Origin: Alphaproteobacteria bacterium
Lineage (GTDB): Bacteria > Pseudomonadota > Alphaproteobacteria > Paracaedibacterales > JAKBAR01
Assembly: GCA_019745755.1 (NCBI GenBank)
Contig: JAIESS010000133.1
Coordinates: forward strand, 1 to 12,597
Direction of reading: 5' to 3'
Length of the DNA: 12,597 nucleotides
The position numbers and the translations under genes were made by a program. The notes under the pieces are model-generated. The model made no database searches. It was not told where the DNA came from and saw only the letters and a list, made by a program, of their open reading frames with translations. Below are positions 6,379-12,597 of this stretch, in pieces. The number at the start of each line of letters is the position of its first letter. Position 1 is the stretch's first letter.

Positions 6379-6927
6379 TTAGAAAAATCCATCAACGAAC
6401 ATTTCGTGTAAAATGTTTTGCAATATGGGATTGAGCCTATCCTGGAGTTTTTCATCAATAATGGTTCGTGTAAACACTGCATCGAAAGGATTTTTCTTCT
6501 CAAGTTTCATAAGCTCCCACGCCACTTTGCCATTACTGAAAAGATATGTGTAGGCATCATGGAGATGAGCGCTAAAGCCACTTATATGCATTGGATCGAA
6601 ATCTTGGTAAGCTATGCCCCCAAACCTTGCTTTAAACTCCCCTGAAAAATGATGGAACAAAAGGCCAAGTTGGTTCTCTCTGCTAGTATTCAAAAGCTCT
6701 CTCGATGCATAAAATGCGCAATTGATTCCCCATTGTGTGGATATCTCTTTAAACTCCTTTGAACAGACTTGGGATTCAATATTAGAAATGTGTGCTTTAA
6801 TAGGTGTATGAGTTGTTTTTTCCGATACTGTTGTCTCTATCTTGTCAGGAAGAATACTGTCAGATGATGAAAAAGTAGGAGATATGCCAAGAAGTAGTAT
6901 GGTTAGGATAGCATGGGCTTTTTTCAC
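6379..6927 (-). CDS. Unrecognised exported protein with two cysteines
   Basis: I do not recognise a family. The product has 182 residues with an apparent Sec signal peptide: KK at positions 2-3, a hydrophobic run to about residue 15, and a small-residue region SPTFSSS where cleavage is likely near 20-22. The mature part starts with a Ser/Thr-rich stretch of about 30 residues and then becomes mainly helical (about 75-180), rich in aromatic residues and ending VDGFF. Only two cysteines occur (Cys55 and Cys70), so one disulfide is possible in the periplasm. The start is GTG, supported by AGAGG seven nt upstream and by a good promoter at 6965-6993. The gene lies upstream of fabI but fabI seems to have its own promoter. 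A periplasmic or secreted role is likely; the function is unknown. Confidence 0.85.
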   Translation of the reverse strand: MKKAHAILTILLLGISPTFSSSDSILPDKIETTVSEKTTHTPIKAHISNIESQVCSKEFKEISTQWGINCAFYASRELLNTSRENQLGLLFHHFSGEFKARFGGIAYQDFDPMHISGFSAHLHDAYTYLFSNGKVAWELMKLEKKNPFDAVFTRTIIDEKLQDRLNPILQNILHEMFVDGFF

Positions 6928-6934
6928 GAATGAG

Positions 6935-6939
6935 CCTCT
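6935..6939 (-). promoter_or_regulatory. Shine-Dalgarno site that decides a GTG start
   Basis: AGAGG on the minus strand, seven nt before the GTG at 6927 of the exported 182-residue protein. No in-frame ATG gives an intact signal peptide, so this site selects the GTG. Confidence 0.65.
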
Positions 6940-6964
6940 GAATTGAATACCGCTAATTCATTGA

Positions 6965-6993
6965 TTTTTAATTAAATCTTAATATTGTGTCAA
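6965..6993 (-). promoter_or_regulatory. Candidate sigma70-type promoter of the exported 182-residue protein
   Basis: Minus strand: consensus TTGACA (6993-6988), 17-nt spacer, TAAAAA (6970-6965; 4 of 6). Transcription would begin near 6958, about 30 nt before the GTG at 6927. It lies in the gap after the 842-residue gene, so the two genes need not share an mRNA. Confidence 0.5.
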
Positions 6994-7029
6994 TTCGTTT
7001 CGTTAAAAGCATATTAGTTTTCTTCAGCT

Positions 7030-9558
7030 TCACTTCATCAAAAGCCCATCCAATGCACCAAAATGACGGAGGCCATCTGGAATCATAATCTCTGGTGTTG
7101 TTGCCATTAAAAAATCTTTTTCAAACGCTGTTCCCTTGACAAGACTTTGAAAACGTTGGCGTAGATCAATAAAAGAAAAAGGTGGATTTTTTACAAGGAC
7201 ATTAGCAATGGCAAGATGGGTCACAAGCTCCGCTTTCTTGTCCTGACCATCGGCCAGATTAATCATAGGTGGAACAAAAGCTGTAATCCCGTCAAAGTCC
7301 TTCATAAACCATAAAATACGTTCTTTTTGAAGGAGGCTGTTTGTGTCTTTTAGATCATTCACAAGAGAAAGTGCTTTTGTAGGGGCATTTTTAAGAAGAT
7401 AAGTATCAATCAATAGATCCCGTCGCTTTCTAGTTTTCTCCTCCGTCAAGGTTGCAAGATCCATTCCCATAAGTACTTTTTCAGCACTTTCTGCATCAAG
7501 ATTATCGAGATGAAGTTCCGCTACAGTAAAAAGGAGATCTTTTTTTTGAACCTCCTCTTTCACTTGCTCTGTTTGTTTATTAAGAATTTCAATGGCAGGT
7601 TTATAGAGACTAAGGGATCTCATGGCGTCCACAACAGTTTCTAAAATTTTTGTTCCAGCCTCTCCTTCGGGCGTAAGATGCTTGAAATCATTAAAAAATG
7701 CTATGATATCAAGGGGGTGAGGGTTAAACTTTTCAAGGCCTGGTTTTTTATCTTTTTTGTCAAAAATATCTTGAAAAAAACTTAAATAAGCCTTTTTCAT
7801 GTGCTCCTTAAGATCAAAATCACGATTTTTTTCTTCGAGTGCAAGATCCTTTAAAAGGCGGATTGCCTTTGTATAGTCACGTTTTTCAACATAAAGTTGG
7901 CTTAGTAATGTTTTAGCCTCAAAAGATTTATCACCAAAACTAAAAAGGAAGGGCTCAAGATCGTTAATAGCAGCAGTTGCATCAAAGTTTTTTTCTTTAC
8001 GGTGATCTAAAATAAGTTCGAGTTTTGCCTTAGCTTGGATCTCGCGCTGTGGCGAGAATTCACTTAATTCTTGCAGCTCTCGCATATCCATGGGTTGCAT
8101 CAACGCCAATTTAAGACGTGCACGCTCCCGAAGATCTTTATGTAGCCCTTTCAAATTTAAAATGCTACGTAAATTCTCATATTCATCGGGTAACGTCAGC
8201 ATAATTTCAGCGACTTTGTTTTTAAGAAACGTAGGGTATGTCGACAAAACAGATTTAACGAGATTATCGTAATTTTGAGGGGTGCGTTTGTAAATGTTAT
8301 ACCAAAAAGCGAACTCAGCACTTTGCTGACTATGATTCACAAAATCAATACTTTCTTTTGCATTTTCATCATGAGGTGAAAGGGTTAGGAGCACGAGTTT
8401 CATAAAATCAATAATACCTTGGTCTGACCAAGCGCCCTTTTGACACAATGATTCTAGTTTTTTTATATTGACACCTACTTCACTGAAAAAGCCAAGATGA
8501 AGACCTAATTGAATCTGCCGTAGAAGCGATGTTGTTGTTTGTTTTACATTTTTTAATTTTTGAAGCTCCACATTAATTTTATAGGGTGTACGCTGATCGG
8601 CAAAGACAATACTATTGATATTTGTCGTTAAGACATCGTCTGAAGCGGTCATACCTTTTGCATCAAAAATATTGATATCCTCCACATCGCGTTGAACTAC
8701 AAGGGAATCTGTTTTTGGATGAAGACCAAGGCCAACATACGATTCCATGAGTGTGAGTTGAGGAAAATTTTGCAGGGGTGTAAAGGCGCCATCTTGTTTT
8801 TTTGAGGTAAAAATAGAATAGGGTATTTTTGTATCAGGATGCTGCCATGCAATTTCAGAAACATAGCTCGGCATGAGAATTTTAATGGGTTTATCAATGG
8901 TATTGGGCATACGAATAACTTTTTTCGTGCGACTAAGACGGGGGGTAATACTAAAATCAATAATCCATCTGTTTTTCTCAGCGGCTAAATTAGGCCAAAA
9001 AGAGGGGGACAGCCTCATTTTAAGAATTGTATTCGTATCTGTACTTTGATCCGTCATGGCTTCAATACCAAAGGGATATTTTTTAGGAATCTCCATAGGA
9101 TATTTTCTATCGAGGAAAATCCAATAACTCTCCAAAATTTTAATCAGGGCCATACCAGGAAGCTTTTTTCCACTGAAAATAAGGCTTTTTTCTGTTACCT
9201 CAAGAACGGGAGCTTCAGGTGAATGAGCAACAGAGCCTGGAGGGAATTTGTGCGCATTTGATCCATAGGCCGCAACAATATCATCCAGCCTTTTTAGTTC
9301 TTTAGGGAGCTCTTTATCAAGGATGGACATTTTTTCTGTGATAGGCAAAATAATAGATGCCGACGAAGAAGATGGTGATGGCAAGGGTTTTTTTGTCTCG
9401 GATTTTTTTGCTGGTGACACCTTTTTTCGTGGTGTTTTTTTGGGTTTTGGGGGTGCCTTTTTTTTTGCCTTTTTAGGATGCGATGTTTGAGAGGATTGAG
9501 CAGAATCCCACAAGGAGGCAGAAAAGTTCATAAGAAGGATAAGTATGAAAAAATACAA
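7030..9558 (-). CDS. Large exported or membrane-anchored helical-repeat (TPR-like) protein
   Basis: 842 residues from a TTG at 9558. The N-terminus is a hydrophobic segment (YFFILILLM, about 2-10), most likely a signal peptide or anchor. A Lys/Pro/Ser-rich low-complexity linker follows (about 28-68), like linkers that cross the periplasm. Residues about 116-330 seem to be beta-rich (e.g. KSLIFSGKKLP, SYWIFLD, RWIIDFSI). From about 340 to 815 the protein is almost all helical. It has TPR-like helix pairs, best at 546-572 (FEAKTLLSQLYVEKRDYTKA) and 713-737. The layout recalls long alphaproteobacterial TPR proteins of unknown role; that relation is inference. A promoter lies at 9595-9622. The start is doubtful: TTG has no ribosome site, the ATG at 9531 would cut away the hydrophobic part, and an out-of-frame ATG at 9575 would give an ideal signal peptide if one T were added to the T6 run at 9553-9548. 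Confidence 0.88.
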   Translation of the reverse strand: MYFFILILLMNFSASLWDSAQSSQTSHPKKAKKKAPPKPKKTPRKKVSPAKKSETKKPLPSPSSSSASIILPITEKMSILDKELPKELKRLDDIVAAYGSNAHKFPPGSVAHSPEAPVLEVTEKSLIFSGKKLPGMALIKILESYWIFLDRKYPMEIPKKYPFGIEAMTDQSTDTNTILKMRLSPSFWPNLAAEKNRWIIDFSITPRLSRTKKVIRMPNTIDKPIKILMPSYVSEIAWQHPDTKIPYSIFTSKKQDGAFTPLQNFPQLTLMESYVGLGLHPKTDSLVVQRDVEDINIFDAKGMTASDDVLTTNINSIVFADQRTPYKINVELQKLKNVKQTTTSLLRQIQLGLHLGFFSEVGVNIKKLESLCQKGAWSDQGIIDFMKLVLLTLSPHDENAKESIDFVNHSQQSAEFAFWYNIYKRTPQNYDNLVKSVLSTYPTFLKNKVAEIMLTLPDEYENLRSILNLKGLHKDLRERARLKLALMQPMDMRELQELSEFSPQREIQAKAKLELILDHRKEKNFDATAAINDLEPFLFSFGDKSFEAKTLLSQLYVEKRDYTKAIRLLKDLALEEKNRDFDLKEHMKKAYLSFFQDIFDKKDKKPGLEKFNPHPLDIIAFFNDFKHLTPEGEAGTKILETVVDAMRSLSLYKPAIEILNKQTEQVKEEVQKKDLLFTVAELHLDNLDAESAEKVLMGMDLATLTEEKTRKRRDLLIDTYLLKNAPTKALSLVNDLKDTNSLLQKERILWFMKDFDGITAFVPPMINLADGQDKKAELVTHLAIANVLVKNPPFSFIDLRQRFQSLVKGTAFEKDFLMATTPEIMIPDGLRHFGALDGLLMK

Positions 9559-9594
9559 CGGATTTTTATGGGCATATAAAATAATCTATCTCTT

Positions 9595-9622
9595 AGTATA
9601 AACTTTTGAAGAAATTAATCAA
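9595..9622 (-). promoter_or_regulatory. Candidate sigma70-type promoter of the 842-residue protein
   Basis: Minus strand: TTGATT (9622-9617; 4 of 6), 16-nt spacer, TATACT (9600-9595; 5 of 6). Transcription would begin near 9588, about 13 nt before the ATG at 9575 and 30 nt before the TTG at 9558. Confidence 0.5.
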
Positions 9623-9681
9623 AAATCAATTTTTATCGACTACGCTGTTTCTTAGGAAACGCTATAAATCGTCAACAAAAC

Positions 9682-10326
9682 ATGATTTTACGGTCTTTTT
9701 TTTCCGGAATTCTTTTTATAAGCCTCCTTTTGAGCAGCATTGCTATAGTTGTTCTTTTATCCCATGTCTATGATAAGGATCTGCAGGGGCAATCTGTTAT
9801 CTTCGCAGCCTTATCGGCGATCTCGAATGCTCTTCTTGCTCTCGTTGCCTATTGGCAATTGCCTGCCATGGAACAAACAGCCAAGGCCTCTCAGCGTACA
9901 ACCATGGCGAATTTTTTATTACTTCTTACGGAAAAATGGATGCATGAAGACATGATCCAAGCGCGCTGTATTCTCCATCATCATGCTCTTAAGGCGAAAA
10001 ATAAAAATCATATTCCAGAGATTATATCCGCTTATGTTATTGAGATGTCTCAAGATACAACCCATGAAAATATTCGTCATTTTGCACAAATTATTTCATT
10101 ACTCGAATTCATGGAAATACTCTCTGGTCTTTATGTAGAGGGACAAGTCTCCCTTGACATGCTTCAAAAACTTTTCGGGGGATCGATTGAGCGCTATTAC
10201 CATTATCTTCAAAGATATATCGAATTTAGACGCAGCAATGGCTCTCCTTCTGGCATTACATTTAGCAGCGATGCATCGCTTTACGGTAATTATGAGCAGT
10301 TGGTTAAGAAATTAATTGCTGTTTAA
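9682..10326 (+). CDS. Two-helix membrane protein, DUF4760-like
   Basis: 214 residues. Two N-terminal transmembrane helices are clear: about 5-27 and about 38-60 (VIFAALSAISNALLALVAYW), joined by a short polar loop with DKDLQGQS. The remaining 150 residues are soluble and mainly helical, starting with a segment (AMEQTAKASQRTTMANFLLL) that continues as a helix from the membrane. This order resembles the DUF4760 group of bacterial membrane proteins, whose function is unknown; the match is from memory of the layout and is tentative. By the positive-inside rule the C-terminal domain is probably cytoplasmic. The ATG at 9682 has no clear ribosome binding site, but no other start keeps the first helix. 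It is divergent from the 842-residue gene, with 123 nt between them. Confidence 0.85.
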   Translation: MILRSFFSGILFISLLLSSIAIVVLLSHVYDKDLQGQSVIFAALSAISNALLALVAYWQLPAMEQTAKASQRTTMANFLLLLTEKWMHEDMIQARCILHHHALKAKNKNHIPEIISAYVIEMSQDTTHENIRHFAQIISLLEFMEILSGLYVEGQVSLDMLQKLFGGSIERYYHYLQRYIEFRRSNGSPSGITFSSDASLYGNYEQLVKKLIAV

Positions 10327-10385
10327 GGCCTAAAAATCTTGCTTTTTTAAGCGTATATTGGTACCAGAGAGCTAGGCAAATAAAA

Positions 10386-11234
10386 ATGTTTAATAAAATG
10401 CACTGTTTTCTTAAGCTCATTTTTCTTCTGATCTTTTCATCGATCCAATTGCAATCCTCGTATTTAGATGCTCGAACAATAAACCTTGAAAATAACAGAG
10501 GTGTTGTTGAACTTGCTAAGCTCACAGCATCGGGTGGCGGGCAGTTGATTGAGGAGGATTGGGGTGTTATGACAAAAGCAAATCCCAAGTATACCAATGT
10601 AGGATTTGATTTTATTTTTATAACAAAAAAAGTTAACGATAAAAAAGTAAAAGAAATTATTTCAAAAAGTCAAAAATTTTATAAAAAAACTTTTTTTGAG
10701 GTATGGATTGATAAGGAAAACAAAGAACATTGTAAAACATTTGAGGATGCAGGTTTTGAGCGCAGAGGCGATTTTCCCGCAAAGTTTCTTCTCCTTGACA
10801 AAGACTTTGATGATTTTTCCCAAAGCGATGTGGTTTTTAAGAAAGTAAAAACAGATAAAGAACTGGTTGACTGGGCAACTGTCACAGCTCTAGTGTATGC
10901 CTTGGATAAAGAACGACTTCTTCAGTTTGGTAAAATGGCCGTGATACAACCGAATGTTGTGCTTTATATCGCTTACCATGAAAATGTGCCTGTCTCAACA
11001 CGGATAATGTTGGCTTACGGAAAAACAGTCACAGGTTATTTTTCAGCAACCCTCCCTCATTATCGTCGCCGTGGCATAGCCTCAGCACTTCTTCGACGCT
11101 CCTTGAATGATGCACGCAAAAATGGAGCCACGCTTTTCGTCAATCAAGCTGCCCCCAATAGTGCTATTGTATGGCAGAAAATGGGCATGCATGATTACGA
11201 TAATGCCTATATCTGTTATGCGAAGAAGTCCTAA
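10386..11234 (+). CDS. GNAT-fold acetyltransferase with N-terminal signal peptide
   Basis: 282 residues. The C-terminal part (about 150-280) is a GNAT domain, which transfers an acetyl group from acetyl-CoA to an amine. The acetyl-CoA loop is YRRRGIASALLRRSL (226-240), an R-x-x-G-x-A motif. It is preceded by the core beta strands (VVLYIAYHENVPVST, 191-205) and followed by NQAAPNSAIVWQKMGM (253-268), the GNAT motif B. Residues about 60-140 look like a second, degenerate GNAT-like half (FDFIFITKK, FYKKTFFEVWID, FEDAGFERRGDFPAKFLLL) without a visible acetyl-CoA loop. The first about 29 residues look like a Sec signal peptide: Lys4/Lys10, then a hydrophobic run LIFLLIFSSI. That is odd for an enzyme that needs cytosolic acetyl-CoA. 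The ATG has only a weak site (TAGG about nine nt upstream). The substrate is unknown. Confidence 0.88.
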   Translation: MFNKMHCFLKLIFLLIFSSIQLQSSYLDARTINLENNRGVVELAKLTASGGGQLIEEDWGVMTKANPKYTNVGFDFIFITKKVNDKKVKEIISKSQKFYKKTFFEVWIDKENKEHCKTFEDAGFERRGDFPAKFLLLDKDFDDFSQSDVVFKKVKTDKELVDWATVTALVYALDKERLLQFGKMAVIQPNVVLYIAYHENVPVSTRIMLAYGKTVTGYFSATLPHYRRRGIASALLRRSLNDARKNGATLFVNQAAPNSAIVWQKMGMHDYDNAYICYAKKS

Positions 11235-11311
11235 CGCTTCTCTAGCTTTTTCTATTTTCTTCGTGTTTTTATTTCTACGATTGCTAACGGAATATTAACT
11301 TTTATCTCCTA

Positions 11312-11321
11312 GTCTATAGAC
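11312..11321. promoter_or_regulatory. Palindrome overlapping a -10-like box before the FIST gene
   Basis: GTCTATAGAC is a perfect 10-bp palindrome that contains TATAGA, a possible -10 element, 24 nt before the FIST gene ATG. A second palindrome, AGATATCT, lies at 11326-11333. No matching -35 box was found, so this is only a candidate promoter/operator. Confidence 0.25.
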
Positions 11322-11345
11322 AGAAAGATATCTGGAGATAGACCT

Positions 11346-12491
11346 ATGAACGTTGAAGAAAAACATCTTATTGCAAGTGAAAAATTTTCTATTCATGATT
11401 CACACCTTCAAGAGAAAGCCAATTTAGTCATCTATTTTGGAGGGAAAAAAGCCTTTGAAGATGCACCTGTTTATCAGACCCTAAGGCGTACATATCCTAA
11501 CTCCATCCTTGTTGGATGCAGTACAGGGGGGGAAATTGCAGGCAATGATATTCATGAAAATTCAGTAATAAGCCTTGCTATTGATTTTGAAAAAACAACG
11601 GTCAAAAGCTCGAGTTATACTATTCATCTTTCCTCAGAGTCCTTTAACATTGGTCAAAAGATAGGATCCGATCTTTTGGGGGATGATTTAAAGGGGATAT
11701 TTATTTTGAGCGATGGCCTGCATGCCAATGGGAGCGCCCTTGTTGATGGTGTTTTATCCAAGGTTGGGAAACATATCCCGCTTATGGGCGGCCTTGCGGG
11801 GGACGGCTCTAATTTTAAAAAAACCCTTGTAGGCATCGATAAAATACCTTGTGAAAAACAAATTGTTGCTATTGGTTTTTATGGTGACGCTATTCGTTTT
11901 GGTCATGGATCAGAGGGGGGATGGGAACCCTTTGGCTTAGAACGAAAAATTACAAAATCCCACGGCAATGTTCTTTATGAGCTTGATGGGAAACCAGCCC
12001 TCGATATATACAAAAGCTACCTTGGTAAACGTGCGGATGACCTCCCTGCCAGTGCTCTTCTATTTCCGCTCGCCGTCTCTCATCCAGATACCCCAGATGT
12101 ATCCATGATACGGACTATTTTGAGTGTTGACGAAGAGTTAAAGACAATGACGTTTACAGGGGATATACCCGAAAATTACTCAGCCAGGCTGATGCATAGC
12201 ACTGTGGGTCACCTTATTGAGGGTGCTCGATCTGCAGGAGAAGCTGCGCAAAGTGGTGTCAACAGCACGAAAGATTCTGTGGGGATTTTAATCAGTTGTA
12301 TTGGACGAAAACTCGCTATGGGGTCCCGGGTTATTGACGAAGTCGATGCAGTTTGGAACTCTTTTGGAGAGGCCCCATGCTTTAAAGCGGGATTCTTCTC
12401 TTATGGTGAAATTTCACCAGGAACCTATTCTGGTGTGTCAGAGCTCCAAAATCAAACAATGACCGTCATGACATTTACTGAAGATTGTTAA
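11346..12491 (+). CDS. FIST-domain sensory protein (FIST_N and FIST_C)
   Basis: FIST proteins are predicted small-ligand (probably amino acid) sensors that work with histidine kinases, chemoreceptors or cyclic-di-GMP enzymes. This one has 381 residues and both halves. FIST_N is about 25-215, with VGCSTGGEI (56-64), LSDGLHANGSALVDGV (121-136), MGGLAGDG (147-154) and GHGSEGGWEPFG (186-197). FIST_C is about 215-370, with ELDGKPALDIYKSYLG (212-227), HSTVGHLIEGA (284-294), SCIGRKLAMGSR (317-328) and GFFSYGEISP (349-358). There is no signal peptide or transmembrane helix, so it is cytoplasmic. The ATG has GGAG (11334-11337) eight nt upstream. A gene that begins 21 nt downstream is probably its signalling partner. 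The ligand cannot be read from the sequence. Confidence 0.93.
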   Translation: MNVEEKHLIASEKFSIHDSHLQEKANLVIYFGGKKAFEDAPVYQTLRRTYPNSILVGCSTGGEIAGNDIHENSVISLAIDFEKTTVKSSSYTIHLSSESFNIGQKIGSDLLGDDLKGIFILSDGLHANGSALVDGVLSKVGKHIPLMGGLAGDGSNFKKTLVGIDKIPCEKQIVAIGFYGDAIRFGHGSEGGWEPFGLERKITKSHGNVLYELDGKPALDIYKSYLGKRADDLPASALLFPLAVSHPDTPDVSMIRTILSVDEELKTMTFTGDIPENYSARLMHSTVGHLIEGARSAGEAAQSGVNSTKDSVGILISCIGRKLAMGSRVIDEVDAVWNSFGEAPCFKAGFFSYGEISPGTYSGVSELQNQTMTVMTFTEDC

Positions 12492-12512
12492 AGAGAAGTA
12501 CGTGTTTGCATT

Positions 12513-12597
12513 ATGGAAGAAGTCGTACAAGAACGTCATAAGATACTAGAGGGTCAGATAAAACGATGCATGAACCCTGATGGTTCGGTGAATTCTA
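12513..12597 (+). CDS. Start of a probable sensor kinase or cyclase gene (3' end outside window)
   Basis: An ATG 21 nt after the FIST stop opens a frame that stays open to the window edge (28 codons). The segment HKILEGQIKRCMNPDG resembles the coiled-coil region (L-x-x-Q-L/I-K/R-R) seen at the N-terminus of many PAS or coiled-coil histidine kinases and diguanylate cyclases that are co-encoded with FIST proteins. A weak purine-rich site (GAGAAG) lies about 14 nt upstream, so another start is possible, but no other ATG, GTG or TTG is in frame after the FIST stop. The reading frame is plausible; the kinase/cyclase call is inference. Confidence 0.55.
   Translation, partial: MEEVVQERHKILEGQIKRCMNPDGSVNS

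Noticed and set aside
10327..10385. Promoter before the GNAT gene (TTGCTT, 17 nt, TACCAG)
   Set aside because: The -10 box matches at only 3 of 6 positions; co-transcription with the preceding gene is as likely.
11224..11260. Possible terminator after the GNAT gene (AGAAG/CTTCT stem then T-rich DNA)
   Set aside because: The stem is only 5 bp, overlaps the stop codon and the T-run starts 6 nt too late and is interrupted.

Overview
The window looks like chromosomal DNA of a low-GC alphaproteobacterium, most likely an intracellular or host-associated lineage of the Holosporales/Rickettsiales type. This is inference. It rests on an FdxA-type ferredoxin next to CarD, the block rpmH-rnpA-yidD-yidC, AT-rich intergenic DNA, and accessory genes encoding signal-peptide proteins and contractile-secretion-like parts. 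No rRNA, tRNA, CRISPR array, insertion sequence or phage gene was seen.

Left part (1-3600, + strand), core genes: the 3' end of fdxA with its own terminator, carD with a strong ribosome binding site and a textbook terminator, then rpmH, rnpA, yidD and yidC. These last four make ribosomal protein L34, the RNase P protein, the YidD insertion factor and the YidC insertase. They are tightly packed, and yidD and yidC overlap by 4 nt. A promoter-like pair sits almost directly on the rpmH start.

Middle part (3571-6993): a minus-strand pair has a pterin carbinolamine dehydratase (phhB-like) overlapping by 4 nt a small outer-membrane-type lipoprotein whose layout recalls TssJ of type VI secretion. 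The pair ends at a minus-strand terminator. Divergent from it is a small HEXXH zinc metallopeptidase, with an 11-bp inverted repeat in the intergenic region. Next, on the minus strand, fabI (enoyl-ACP reductase) is followed 4 nt later by a stand-alone DUF4280 PAAR-like spike-tip protein. Upstream of fabI is an unrecognised exported 182-residue protein that starts with GTG.

Right part (7030-12597): a large (842-residue) exported or membrane-anchored helical-repeat protein with a Lys/Pro/Ser-rich linker is encoded on the minus strand. Its natural start seems to be displaced by one base in a homopolymer. On the plus strand follow a two-helix membrane protein (DUF4760-like), a GNAT acetyltransferase that carries a signal peptide, a FIST-domain sensor, and the first 28 codons of a gene that probably encodes its signalling partner (kinase or cyclase).

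The most interesting signals are the two dispersed secretion-apparatus-like genes (TssJ-like lipoprotein and PAAR-like tip) attached to housekeeping genes, the exported GNAT protein, and the possible frameshift at the start of the 842-residue protein.
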